DNA of 64,000 bases from Propionibacteriales bacterium (GTDB lineage: Bacteria > Actinomycetota > Actinomycetes > Propionibacteriales > Nocardioidaceae). The notes under the pieces were generated by a model. The model made no database searches, was not told the origin of the DNA, and saw only the letters and a program-made list of their open reading frames with translations. Shown one piece after another: positions 42,922 through 53,197 of the stretch. Position 1 is the first letter of the stretch. Every line of letters starts with the position of its first letter. Location of the stretch: the NCBI GenBank assembly GCA_026392415.1, contig JAPLCC010000039.1, forward strand, positions 1 through 64,000, in the 5' to 3' direction. Position numbers and translations under genes: made by a program.

Positions 42922-43413
42922 ATGAACCCCTCAGCAGAGATCGACATCGATGCCCCTCTCGAAGTCGTCTGGGGCGTCATGACCGACACCGCCCGCTACG
43001 GCGAGTGGAACCCCTTCGTCGAGCGCGCCGACACGGCCGACCCGGCGCAGGTCGGCAACCCGATCGTCCTGCACGTCGCGTGGGCCAATGGCAAGAAGAC
43101 ACGTTCCCCCGAGCGGATCACTGCGCTCGAGGGTCCGACCACCGACCCGGCCAGCGGTACGACGACCGCCCTCATGTCCTACGCCTACGAGGGCCTGCCG
43201 TCGAAGCTCGGCCTCGTCCGCGGTGTTCGCCACCAGCGCCTGACGCAGCGACCCGGCGGGCCGACGTCGTACGCGACGGTGGAGGAGTTCAGCGGACCGC
43301 TGGTGAAGCTGGCCGGTCCGGGACGGGTGGCCGACGGCTTCCGCCGCCACGCCGAGGGTCTCAAGAAGCGCGCTGAGAGTCTTGCCGGACAGGCTGTGAA
43401 CCCGGCGGAATGA
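42922..43413 (+). CDS. SRPBCC (START-like) family protein
   Basis: A 163-residue helix-grip protein beginning MNPSAEIDIDAPLEVVWGVMTDTARYGEWNPF, the standard opening of the polyketide cyclase/dehydrase SRPBCC fold, which binds hydrophobic ligands. No catalytic residues can be named. ATG 9 nt after the yajQ stop, so probably in one message. The last 53 nt overlap the convergent membrane-protein gene. Confidence 0.85.
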   Translation: MNPSAEIDIDAPLEVVWGVMTDTARYGEWNPFVERADTADPAQVGNPIVLHVAWANGKKTRSPERITALEGPTTDPASGTTTALMSYAYEGLPSKLGLVRGVRHQRLTQRPGGPTSYATVEEFSGPLVKLAGPGRVADGFRRHAEGLKKRAESLAGQAVNPAE

Positions 43414-43819
43414 GCTCACTGGAGTTGCGCGCAGCCCACAGCGCGAAGCCCAGGACGGCGAACCCGCACACGATGTCGGTGACGACGTGCAGCTGGCGCC
43501 ACCAGACCATGTCCGTGGCTCCGGGAACGGCGTAGTGCGCGATCCCGATCAGCCCGGACAGTGAGTAGCCGGTCAGGAACACTGCGGCCGTCGTGATGTG
43601 TCGGCGGAACCACAGCAACAGCCCGACGGCTCCGAACGCCGTGAACAGGACCCAGCCGACAGCAACCAGGCTCGCCGACGGCGCCGGCAACGAACTGTCG
43701 GCGGCCGGCACCGGGTAGTCGTCGTAGTTGACGTAGTTGTCGACGTAGTGGACGACCGACACCAGCACCGCGAACCCGAGCAGCCAGCCCAGGACCCGTG
43801 TCGCTCGCAGATAGCTCAC
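43361..43819 (-). CDS. Small integral membrane protein
   Basis: A 152-residue protein with four predicted helices (VLGWLLGFAVLVSVVHYV; VAVGWVLFTAFGAVGLLLWF; TTAAVFLTGYSLSGLIGIAHY; VVTDIVCGFAVLGFALWAA). The polar loop after helix 1 has DNYVNYDDYP. The family is not recognised with certainty; the pattern resembles small uncharacterised actinobacterial membrane proteins. GTG start with a TAGTCT box 7 nt upstream (leaderless). The 3' end overlaps the SRPBCC gene by 53 nt. Confidence 0.75.
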   Translation of the reverse strand: MSYLRATRVLGWLLGFAVLVSVVHYVDNYVNYDDYPVPAADSSLPAPSASLVAVGWVLFTAFGAVGLLLWFRRHITTAAVFLTGYSLSGLIGIAHYAVPGATDMVWWRQLHVVTDIVCGFAVLGFALWAARNSSELIPPGSQPVRQDSQRAS

Positions 43820-43826
43820 GGGTCCC

Positions 43827-43832
43827 AGACTA
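43827..43832 (-). promoter_or_regulatory. -10 box for a leaderless membrane-protein transcript
   Basis: TAGTCT on the minus strand, 7 nt before the GTG at 43819; it lies in the 18-nt gap after cysA. Confidence 0.45.
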
Positions 43833-43837
43833 GGCCG

Positions 43838-44833
43838 TCAGGCAGACGCGACGCCCAGCACCGGCACCGAGATGGCGCCCGTCGCGGGACGCAGCCACAC
43901 CTTGGTGCCGACGCCGAGGTCGAGCGCCCGCGCGTGGGTGCGGGAGAGCACCACCTGCGTGGTCTCCCCCTGGCCCTCCACGTCGACGGTGAGCCTCAGC
44001 TCGAAGCCCAGCCGCAGGGTGCGCTCGATGACGCCGGCGAACGCCGGCGGCGTCCCGGGCGTCACGGCCGGCGAGAGTGCCAGCTCGATGTCGTGCGGGC
44101 GGAGCCGCACGTTGCCGAGCCGGGTCACGTCGCCGAGGAAGCCCATCACGAAGTCGTTGGCCGGCTCGTCGTACAACTGGTCGGGCGTGCCGATCTGTTC
44201 GATCCGGCCGTTGTTGATGACGACGATCTCGTCGGCGACCTCCATGGCCTCCTCCTGGTCGTGCGTCACGAACACCGTCGTCACGTGGACCTCGTCATGC
44301 AGACGACGCAGCCAGTCACGCAGCTCCTTGCGGACCTTCGCGTCCAGCGCACCGAACGGCTCGTCGAGCAGCAGGACGCTCGGCTCGACCGCCAGCGCCC
44401 GGGCGAGGGCGAGGCGCCGCCGCTGTCCGCCCGAGAGCTGCGAGGGCAGGCGGTGCGCGAACTGCGACAGGTGCACCAGCTCCAGCAGCTCGGCGACCTT
44501 CGCCTTCACCTCGGCCTTGGGCCGCTTGCGGATCTCGAGGCCGAAGGCGACGTTCTTGGCGACGGTCATGTGCTTGAAGACCGCGTAGTGCTGGAACACG
44601 AAGCCGACGTTGCGCTTCTGCGGCGGCAGCTTGGTCGCGTTGACGCCCTCGATCTCGACCGAGCCGCTGTCGGCGGTGTCGAGTCCGGCGATGATCCGCA
44701 GCAGGGTGGACTTGCCACCACCACTGGGGCCCAGCAGCGCCGTCAGCTGACCTGTCGGCAGGGAGACGTTGATGTCCTCCAGCGCGACGAAGTCGCCGTA
44801 CTTCTTGTTGATTCCGGAAACTTCGATGCTCAC
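43838..44833 (-). CDS. cysA: Sulfate/thiosulfate ABC transporter ATP-binding protein
   Basis: CysA, 331 residues: [20 protein letters not shown], Walker [10 protein letters not shown] (about 36-44), Q-loop [13 protein letters not shown], signature LSGGQRRR, Walker [12 protein letters not shown] and switch VTHDQEEA. The C-terminal TOBE domain starts at about 240 ([11 protein letters not shown]). The GTG start overlaps cysW by 4 nt. Last gene of the sbp-cysT-cysW-cysA operon. Confidence 0.95.
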   Translation of the reverse strand: MSIEVSGINKKYGDFVALEDINVSLPTGQLTALLGPSGGGKSTLLRIIAGLDTADSGSVEIEGVNATKLPPQKRNVGFVFQHYAVFKHMTVAKNVAFGLEIRKRPKAEVKAKVAELLELVHLSQFAHRLPSQLSGGQRRRLALARALAVEPSVLLLDEPFGALDAKVRKELRDWLRRLHDEVHVTTVFVTHDQEEAMEVADEIVVINNGRIEQIGTPDQLYDEPANDFVMGFLGDVTRLGNVRLRPHDIELALSPAVTPGTPPAFAGVIERTLRLGFELRLTVDVEGQGETTQVVLSRTHARALDLGVGTKVWLRPATGAISVPVLGVASA

Positions 44834-45681
44834 TTGTGGTCCTCCGGCTTGCGGATGAGTGACACCACGACGAGGGCCAGCACGGAGGCCAGCACGAGCA
44901 CGAACGCGGCGGCGTACGCCGTCGGCTCCTCGTAGTTGGTGTAGCGGTTCTGGATGAGGATGGTGGCGGTCTCGCCGCGGAACTCAGCGCCGGGGCTGAC
45001 GATCTTGACTGCCCCGAACTCACCGAGCGATCGCGCCATGCTGAGCACGACGCCGTACACGACGGCCCACTTGATGCTGGGCAGCGTGATCCGGCGGAAG
45101 GTCTGCCATCCGTTGGCGCCCAGGCTGCTCGCCGCGAGCTCGGCGTCGATGCCGATCTCCTCGAGCACGGGGACGATCTCGCGCACCACCAGAGGCAGGC
45201 TGACGAACGCAGTCGCCATGATCAGCCCGGGAGTGGTCCCGATGATGAAGATGCCTGCGGACTCCAGCGCCTCACCGAACCAGCCCTGGCCACTGCTGTA
45301 GGCCAGCACCAGCGCGAGACCGACGACGACCGGCGAGACCGACATCGGCAGGTCCACCAGCACGGACAGGATCCGGCGTCCCGGGAACTGGTAGCGCACC
45401 AGCAGCAGCGAGATGCCCACGCCGAAGACCGTGTTGATGAGCACCGCCCAGAAGGCACAGGTCGCGGTCAGCTGGAAGGCGTACGTCACCGACGGGTCCT
45501 GCAGTCGCTCCAGGAAGGCACCGAAGCCGCCCTCGGCACCGCGTTCGAGCGGCGCGAAGGTACGGGCGGTGACCTCGTAGAGCGGCCACACGACGAGGAT
45601 CGCGAGATAGCCGATCACCCCGAAGCGCATCACGTAGGTGACCGGCCCCTTGCGGTTGCGGATCGTTGAGGTGTCAGCCAC
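44830..45681 (-). CDS. cysW: Sulfate ABC transporter permease CysW
   Basis: CysW, 283 residues with six membrane helices and the permease coupling loop [20 protein letters not shown] (about 173-192). [19 protein letters not shown] in the first part is typical of the sulfate permease. The GTG start overlaps cysT by 8 nt. Forms the channel with CysT. Confidence 0.94.
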   Translation of the reverse strand: MADTSTIRNRKGPVTYVMRFGVIGYLAILVVWPLYEVTARTFAPLERGAEGGFGAFLERLQDPSVTYAFQLTATCAFWAVLINTVFGVGISLLLVRYQFPGRRILSVLVDLPMSVSPVVVGLALVLAYSSGQGWFGEALESAGIFIIGTTPGLIMATAFVSLPLVVREIVPVLEEIGIDAELAASSLGANGWQTFRRITLPSIKWAVVYGVVLSMARSLGEFGAVKIVSPGAEFRGETATILIQNRYTNYEEPTAYAAAFVLVLASVLALVVVSLIRKPEDHK

Positions 45682-46522
45682 GGCGAGCCACCCTTCGCGA
45701 GACCACGTCGAGGATCACGATCGTCACGATCGCCACCAGCAGCAGGAGTACGGCGACCGCCGCGGCCCCGGCCTGGTTGTCGCCCTCGATGAACTTGAGG
45801 ATCTTCAGCGAGGCGACCTCGGTCTGGTACGGCGTGTTGCCGGAGATCAGCACGAGCGAACCGAACTCGCTGATCGCGCGGGCGAAACCGAGCGACGAGC
45901 CGGCCGTGATGGCGGGCACCAGGCTCGGCAGGATGATCCGCCTGAACGTCGTGAAGCGCGATGCGCCCAGCGACGCGGCCGCCTCCTCGACGTCGGCGTC
46001 CAGCTCGATCAGCACCGGCTGGACGGTCCGCACCACGAAGGGCAAGGTCACGAACAGCAGCGCCAGGAAGATGCCCTGGCGGGTGTTCACGATGTTGATC
46101 CCGACGGGACTCTCCGGGCCGTAGAGACTCAGCAGCACCAGGCCGGCCACGATCGTCGGCAGGGCGAACGGGATGTCGATGACGACGTCCAGGATCCGCT
46201 TGCCGAAGAACTGGTCACGGACCAGCACCCAGGCCACCACGGTCCCGAGGATGCCGTTGACGACAGTGACGAGCCCTGCCTCGATCACGGTGAGCCGCAG
46301 CGCAGCAAAGGTCTGCGCATCGGTCAGCGTGTTCCAGAACGCACCCCAGCCACCGGCAGCAGCGGCCCCCACGACCGCAGCGAGCGGCAGCAGCACCAGC
46401 ACGCTGAACCAGACCAGGGCGATCCCGAGACCGATCCCCGAGGCCGGCGTCAGCCGGAACAGCCCACTGGGCCGACTCGACGTGCGAGCCGGCCCAGCAG
46501 GTTTGACGAGTACTTCAGTCAC
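45674..46522 (-). CDS. cysT: Sulfate ABC transporter permease CysT
   Basis: CysT (CysU), 282 residues, six helices, with the family segments DIPFALPTIVAGLVLLSLYG and the coupling loop LDADVEEAAASLGASRFTTFRR. The GTG at 46522 overlaps the sbp stop by 4 nt; the first 25 residues are a polar cytoplasmic extension. Confidence 0.94.
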   Translation of the reverse strand: MTEVLVKPAGPARTSSRPSGLFRLTPASGIGLGIALVWFSVLVLLPLAAVVGAAAAGGWGAFWNTLTDAQTFAALRLTVIEAGLVTVVNGILGTVVAWVLVRDQFFGKRILDVVIDIPFALPTIVAGLVLLSLYGPESPVGINIVNTRQGIFLALLFVTLPFVVRTVQPVLIELDADVEEAAASLGASRFTTFRRIILPSLVPAITAGSSLGFARAISEFGSLVLISGNTPYQTEVASLKILKFIEGDNQAGAAAVAVLLLLVAIVTIVILDVVSRRVARRG

Positions 46523-47547
46523 TGCTTCGTTGCTTCGGCGTACAGGTTGTCGAAGCGAAGCTTCTCGCCGTCCTTGCCGAACCATTCCTTGGTGACAGCC
46601 TTCCAGCCGCCGAGCTCATCGATCGTGTAGAGCTTCTTGGACGGCGCCGGGAACGGCGCAGCCGGGTCGTTGGCACCGTCGACCTCGATGGCGGAGATGT
46701 CCAGCCCGCCGACGGGGCGGAAGCCCTTCTTCACGAACTCGGTCTGGCCCGCGTCGCTGAGGACGAAGTTCAGCCAGTCGGTCGCCACCGGGTCGGCGTC
46801 CTTGAGGACGGCGCCCGGGTTCTCGATCAGGAAGGTGGTGTCGGGGAGGATGTAGTCGAGCTCCTCGCCCTTCTGCTTGGCCAGGATGGCCTCGTTCTCG
46901 TACGTGATGAGCACGTTGCCGACGCCCTTCTTGAAGGCCTCGGTGGCCTCGCGGCCGCTCGCGGCCCAGGTCGTCACGTTGGAGAAGACCTTCTTGAGGT
47001 ACTCGTCAGCCTGGGCCTCGGTCTGCCCGAGGGAGAGCGCGTGGGTGTAGAGCGCCATGATGTTCCAGCGCGCAGCGCCGGAGCTGGCCGGGTCGGCCGT
47101 GATGACGTCGACGTCGTCACGCGTCAGGTCTTCCCAGCCCTTGATGCCCAGCGGGTTGCCCTTCTCGACCGCGATGACCGCGACCGAGGAGGAGACGATG
47201 CCCTTGTTGGGGCCCGCGTTCCAGTCCTCGTCGACCAGGCCGGCGTCGACCAGACGGGTCACGTCGCCCTCGAGGGAGAAGTGGACGTAGTCGACGTCCT
47301 TGCCCTTGGTGTCGGCGACCTTGCGGCTCTGCTCGCCCGAGGCGCCGTAGGAGCCGGAGAACTTGACGCCCTTGCCCTCGTCGGTCTTGTTGAACTCGTC
47401 GGCGATGGCCTCGTTCGCAGCCTGCGGGACGGCGAAGCCGTAGATCCCGATCGTGTCCGCGCTGTCGCTGCCACCGGCGCTCGAGCAGGCAGTCAGCGCC
47501 AGAGCGCCGGTGACCGCCAGGGCCGCAGCCTTGATAACTCGCTTCAT
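46519..47547 (-). CDS. sbp: Sulfate ABC transporter substrate-binding lipoprotein
   Basis: A 342-residue sulfate-binding protein of the Sbp/CysP type. Signal peptide with lipobox LTAC (Cys-21). The mature part shows GSYGASGEQSRKVADTKGKDVDYV and ADPASSGAARWNIMALY, the sulfate-coordinating loops of the family. ATG at 47547 chosen because GAGGA lies 9 nt before it; the ATG at 47556 abuts that site. First gene of the operon. Confidence 0.94.
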   Translation of the reverse strand: MKRVIKAAALAVTGALALTACSSAGGSDSADTIGIYGFAVPQAANEAIADEFNKTDEGKGVKFSGSYGASGEQSRKVADTKGKDVDYVHFSLEGDVTRLVDAGLVDEDWNAGPNKGIVSSSVAVIAVEKGNPLGIKGWEDLTRDDVDVITADPASSGAARWNIMALYTHALSLGQTEAQADEYLKKVFSNVTTWAASGREATEAFKKGVGNVLITYENEAILAKQKGEELDYILPDTTFLIENPGAVLKDADPVATDWLNFVLSDAGQTEFVKKGFRPVGGLDISAIEVDGANDPAAPFPAPSKKLYTIDELGGWKAVTKEWFGKDGEKLRFDNLYAEATKQ

Positions 47548-47646
47548 TGCACCCATTCCTCACTTCGGTCCGGCCCCACGCCGGTTGCTTAATTCGAGTG
47601 GAATAATACACATTAGAGAGTTACCTGACTCGATCTGGGATGAATT

Positions 47647-47681
47647 GGTCGCGAACGTGACTGACGTCACGACGCGCGACC
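47647..47681. promoter_or_regulatory. Nested inverted repeat between sbp and korA
   Basis: Outer arms GGTCGCG (47647-47653) and CGCGACC (47675-47681); inner arms CGTGAC (47656-47661) and GTCACG (47666-47671) around TGAC. Too far from either gene to be a terminator. A regulator-binding site shared by the two operons is inferred. Confidence 0.4.
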
Positions 47682-47788
47682 GACCAACCTCTGGCTTCAC
47701 GCGGGGCGCACGCCGGCGGCGGACTATCGTGGGAGCGCCGCTGCGCATCGTCAGCCAGGCGAGGGACCGGACACCTGTCCGCCAAAAG

Positions 47789-47817
47789 TGGAACACGTTC
47801 TAGAAACGATCTAGAAT
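47789..47817 (+). promoter_or_regulatory. Predicted korA promoter with a KstR-type operator
   Basis: TGGAAC (-35, 47789-47794), 17 nt and TAGAAT (-10, 47812-47817). The -35 box is inside TGGAACACGTTCTA (47789-47802), which fits TnnAACnnGTTnnA. Start expected near 47824. Repression by a KstR-like regulator is an inference. Confidence 0.5.
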
Positions 47818-47865
47818 CTCCCTCACCCGTCGCTGCCGCGATGCAGACCCAGCGGCCGCCGCCTG

Positions 47866-49853
<1,988 letters not shown>

Positions 49854-49857
<4 letters not shown>

Positions 49858-50969
49858 CGACCATCGACCTGCCGCTCCCCGGCGCCCGCACCGGCACCGA
49901 ACTGATTCCCGCCGTCGACGAGGGCGTGACCCAGACCGCCAAGGAGTTCACCTCCGACCAGGAGGTCCGCTGGTGCCCCGGTTGCGGTGACTACGCCGTC
50001 CTCAAGGCCGTCCAGGGCTTCCTGCCCGACCTGGGCCTGCGCCGCGAGAACATCGTCTTCGTCTCCGGCATCGGCTGCTCCTCGCGATTCCCGTACTACC
50101 TCGACACCTACGGCATGCACTCGATCCACGGCCGTGCGCCGTCGATCGCGACCGGCATCGCCACGGCGCGCGAGGACCTCTCGGTCTGGGTCGTCACCGG
50201 CGACGGCGACGCGCTCTCGATCGGTGGCAACCACCTGATCCACGCCCTGCGCCGCAACGTGAACATGACGATCCTGCTGTTCAACAACCGGATCTACGGT
50301 CTCACCAAGGGCCAGTACTCCCCCACCAGCGAGGTCGGGAAGGTCACCAAGTCCACCCCGGTCGGCTCGGTGGACCACCCGTTCAACCCGGTCTCCCTGG
50401 CCCTGGGTGCCGAGGCGAGCTTCGTCGCACGGACCATCGACTCGGACCGCAAGCACCTCACCGCGGTGCTCGCCGCCGCTGCGGCCCACCGCGGCACGTC
50501 GTTCGTCGAGATCTATCAGAACTGCCCGATCTTCAACGACGGCGCCTTCGACGCCATCAAGGGCATGGGCGACCACAAGGGCGAGAAGGACTACGCCGTC
50601 ATCCCGCTGGACCATGGCCAGCCGATCACCTTCGGCGTCCGTGACGAGGCCGGTCTCGGCGACAAGGCGCTGGTCCGCTCGGCATCGGGCCACATCGAGG
50701 TCGTCGACACCGCCGACATCTCGACCGACCAGATCCTGGTCCACGACGCCCACGACCCCGACCCGTCCACGGCGTTCGCGATCTCGCGGTTGACCGCGGC
50801 GGACTACCTCAACCGGAGCCCGATCGGCATCTTCCGCCAGGTCGAGCGGCCGACGTACGACGACCAGGCCCGCGCCCAGGTCAGCGACGCCGTCGCCAAG
50901 GTCACCGGCACCGCCGAGGACCGGCTCACCGCGCTGATCAACGCCGGCGACACCTGGACCATCGCCTGA
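49854..50969 (+). CDS. korB: 2-oxoglutarate:ferredoxin oxidoreductase, beta subunit
   Basis: KorB, 371 residues, the thiamine diphosphate-binding subunit: EVRWCPGCGDYAVLKAVQ with the iron-sulfur CxxC, then GIGCSSRFPYYL, and the ThDP motif VTGDGDALSIGGNHL ending in FNNRIYGLTKGQ. ATG start overlaps korA by 4 nt, so the subunits are made together. A strong terminator follows. Confidence 0.95.
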
Positions 50970-51001
50970 CCCGACGGATCTGCGAACCAGTACAGGACGC
51001 A

Positions 51002-51032
51002 AGTGGGCCCCACCGAACCGGTGGGGCCCACT
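51002..51032 (+). terminator. Terminator downstream of korB
   Basis: Perfect 13-bp stem AGTGGGCCCCACC / GGTGGGGCCCACT with a GAACC loop, 32 nt past the stop, followed by CCTGCTTGG. It also lies 20 nt past the stop of the convergent secreted-protein gene, so it may serve both. Confidence 0.85.
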
Positions 51033-51051
51033 CCTGCTTGGTGCGGCGAGA

Positions 51052-51483
51052 TCAGCTGGGGATGATCTTTCCGAAGTAGGTGTGAAGCACGCTGTCGCCG
51101 TAGGTGAACTGCGAGGTCGCCCGCTGCTGGGCGTCCTCCTTGATGTAGATGCGCCACTTGCTGCCGACGGGACCGCTGAACTTGAAGACGAACCGGCCCG
51201 AGTCGGCGGTCGCCACGGTCGACTTGATCGTCCGCCACGTGCTGCGCGACTTGGTCGTGTTCTGCAGGTAGATGCGGTGGCCCTTGGCGGTCCAGGCAAG
51301 TCCCTTCGCGTAGAAGACGTTCTGGGTACTCGTCGGACCGGAAGAGAAGTTGCTGATCTGGTGCGCCGGCTTGGCAGCAACAGCCGCCGTCGCGGCCGCG
51401 TGGGACGGTGTCGTGGTCGTGAAACCGACGATGGCGGCCATGAGCAGGGCAACGACTGCGGTGAACAGGCGGGTGAAACGCAT
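51052..51483 (-). CDS. Small secreted protein of unknown function
   Basis: A 143-residue exported protein: signal peptide MRFTRLFTAVVALLMAAIVG with likely cleavage after SHA. The mature part is a single beta-rich, Ig-like domain with GHRIYLQNTTKSRSTWRTIK and FVFKFSGPVGSKWRIYIKED. The repeated 'x-R-I-Y-(L/I)' strands resemble actinobacterial cell-surface Ig-like modules. ATG with GAGGGGGA about 8 nt upstream. Divergent from rarD. Confidence 0.65.
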   Translation of the reverse strand: MRFTRLFTAVVALLMAAIVGFTTTTPSHAAATAAVAAKPAHQISNFSSGPTSTQNVFYAKGLAWTAKGHRIYLQNTTKSRSTWRTIKSTVATADSGRFVFKFSGPVGSKWRIYIKEDAQQRATSQFTYGDSVLHTYFGKIIPS

Positions 51484-51587
51484 TGGGTGGATCCCCCTCG
51501 AGATCGGGACGTTCTTGGACACGGGTAGTCGTGCCCACGACCAGCGGTCTGAAACCACCCGCTCCCCACGGCAGGGTGGATGATCAC

Positions 51588-51593
51588 TAGGGT
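51588..51593 (+). promoter_or_regulatory. -10 box for a leaderless rarD transcript
   Basis: TAGGGT, 7 nt before the GTG at 51601. Confidence 0.45.
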
Positions 51594-51600
51594 CAGTAGC

Positions 51601-52509
51601 GTGCCCGACGCCCGCCGCGGCTTGATCCTCGGGGTCGCCGCCTATCTGCTCTGGGGCGCGTTCCCGCTGTACTGGCCGCTGCTCGCCCCGAGCAGTCCGG
51701 CCGAGATCCTCGCCCACCGCATCGTGTGGTCACTGGTGGTCATGGGCGTGCTGCTCGTCGTTCTCCGTCGTACGACGGCACTGCGTGCGCTGCTGCGCGA
51801 CCGACGGACGGTGCTGTTGCTCTGCGTCGCTGCCGTCACGATCACCTCCAACTGGGGCACCTACATCTACGGCGTCAACAACGACCGCGTGGTCGAGACG
51901 TCGCTCGGCTACTTCATCAATCCGCTGGTGACCGTGCTGATGGGCGTGCTCGTCCTCGGGGAACGCCTTCGGGCGATCCAGTGGACCGCTCTCGCGATCG
52001 GCTTCGTCGCCGTCGTCGTCCTGACTGTCGACTACGGACGGCCGCCGGTCATCGCGCTGATCCTGGCGTTCTCGTTCGGCACGTACGGACTGGCCAAGAA
52101 GTCGGCTGGCGTGGGCGCGATCGAGAGCCTGGCCTTCGAGACCGCCGTGCTCGCGCCGTTCGCAGCGACATACCTGATCTGGCTGGGCGTCGCCGGGCAG
52201 GCGCACTTCGCGGGCGAGGGCTCCGGACACGTGGCGCTGCTGGTCGCCAGCGGAGTAGTCACGGCCGTCCCGCTGTTGTGCTTCGGCGCGGCGGCGACCC
52301 GGGTGCCGATGACCAGCCTGGGGTTGTTGCAGTACCTCGCGCCCGTCCTGCAGTTCACCTTGGGCGTGACCCTGCTCAGCGAGGACATGCCTCCCGGACG
52401 GTGGATCGGCTTCAGCCTCGTGTGGCTGGCCCTCGTGGTGTTCACCGTGGACGCCGTACGGCACCACCGGCGCGAGCTCGCCCTCGCCGCTGAGGCGTGC
52501 GCCCTCTAG
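51601..52509 (+). CDS. rarD: RarD/EamA-family transporter
   Basis: A 302-residue membrane protein with ten helices from two EamA repeats. The opening ARRGLILGVAAYLLWGAFPLYW is the RarD signature, and YIYGVNNDRVVETSLGYFINPL is typical of the chloramphenicol-sensitivity RarD group. The substrate is unknown. GTG at 51601 preferred because of the TAGGGT box; an in-frame ATG at 51580 would add 7 residues. Confidence 0.9.
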   Translation: MPDARRGLILGVAAYLLWGAFPLYWPLLAPSSPAEILAHRIVWSLVVMGVLLVVLRRTTALRALLRDRRTVLLLCVAAVTITSNWGTYIYGVNNDRVVETSLGYFINPLVTVLMGVLVLGERLRAIQWTALAIGFVAVVVLTVDYGRPPVIALILAFSFGTYGLAKKSAGVGAIESLAFETAVLAPFAATYLIWLGVAGQAHFAGEGSGHVALLVASGVVTAVPLLCFGAAATRVPMTSLGLLQYLAPVLQFTLGVTLLSEDMPPGRWIGFSLVWLALVVFTVDAVRHHRRELALAAEACAL

Positions 52510-52521
52510 AGCCGATGGTGG

Positions 52522-52565
52522 GTCTCGCGCGGCGGATGCGGGGTGCACGCCCCGCCGCGCGAGAC
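52522..52565. terminator. Bidirectional terminator between rarD and the flavin reductase gene
   Basis: A perfect 14-bp stem (GTCTCGCGCGGCGG / CCGCCGCGCGAGAC) with an inner GGGGTGCACGCCCC fold. Set 12 nt past rarD and 10 nt past the convergent reductase stop. No T-run on either side. Confidence 0.75.
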
Positions 52566-52575
52566 GAGGGGGCGG

Positions 52576-53088
52576 TCAGGCAGACCGCTCGAGCCGACCG
52601 AAGCCGCTGCGGTGGAAGACGAGGGGATGTCCTTCGCCGCCCAGCTCCGCCTGGTCGACGGACTCCACCTTGAGCAGCACGATCACGTGGTCACCCGCCT
52701 CCACCTCGCGGTAGAGCGAGCAGGAGAAGCGCACGAGGCCCTCGTCGAGGGTGACCGCCCCGTCCTCACTCACCGTCAGGTCGAGGCCGGTGAACCGCTC
52801 GGGCACGGGGCCGGAGAGCTGACGACAGACCGTTCCGTGGTGGTCCGCCAGGACCGTCACACCGAAGTGACGACCACGGCGCAGGTCGGGCCACGTCTTC
52901 GACGTGTGCGCTACCGATACGGAGACCAGGGGCGGGTCGATGCTGACCGACGTGAAGGAACTGGCGGCGAGACCCACCGGCACTCCTTCCACCTCGGCAG
53001 CAAGCGCGACCACCCCGGTCGGGAACACGCCGAACGCCCGACGCAACGCGACAGGGTCGAGGTCCTGGTTGGTGGTCAGGTTGCTCAT
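52576..53088 (-). CDS. Flavin reductase family protein
   Basis: A 170-residue FMN-binding split-barrel flavin reductase: DPVALRRAFGVFPTGVVAL, VGLAASSFTSVSIDPPLVSV and GHPLVFHRSGFGRL, the flavin reductase (HpaC/HsaB/ActVB-like) pattern. Such proteins feed reduced flavin to two-component monooxygenases. No partner monooxygenase lies near. ATG start; a TATCTT -10 box is possible 8 nt upstream. Confidence 0.88.
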   Translation of the reverse strand: MSNLTTNQDLDPVALRRAFGVFPTGVVALAAEVEGVPVGLAASSFTSVSIDPPLVSVSVAHTSKTWPDLRRGRHFGVTVLADHHGTVCRQLSGPVPERFTGLDLTVSEDGAVTLDEGLVRFSCSLYREVEAGDHVIVLLKVESVDQAELGGEGHPLVFHRSGFGRLERSA

Positions 53089-53197
53089 AGCAACTTAAGA
53101 TAACCGGATTACTACACCTAGACCAACGGATCGGCAGCGGAACCACCGAGCCCGTGCAAGGTGGATCCGATCAGCGGGTCTCGGACCTGCGTCCGGG

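Larger units (their letters stand above)
47548..47865. promoter_or_regulatory. Divergent control region between sbp and korA
   Basis: The only stretch over 300 nt without a gene. Next to sbp is an AT-rich block with an imperfect inverted repeat TTAATTC-5-GAATAA (47589-47606) over a possible minus-strand -10 box TATTAT (47608-47603). In the middle is a nested inverted repeat (47647-47681). Towards korA is a KstR-type site overlapping a -35/-10 pair. No small gene was found here. Confidence 0.6.
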
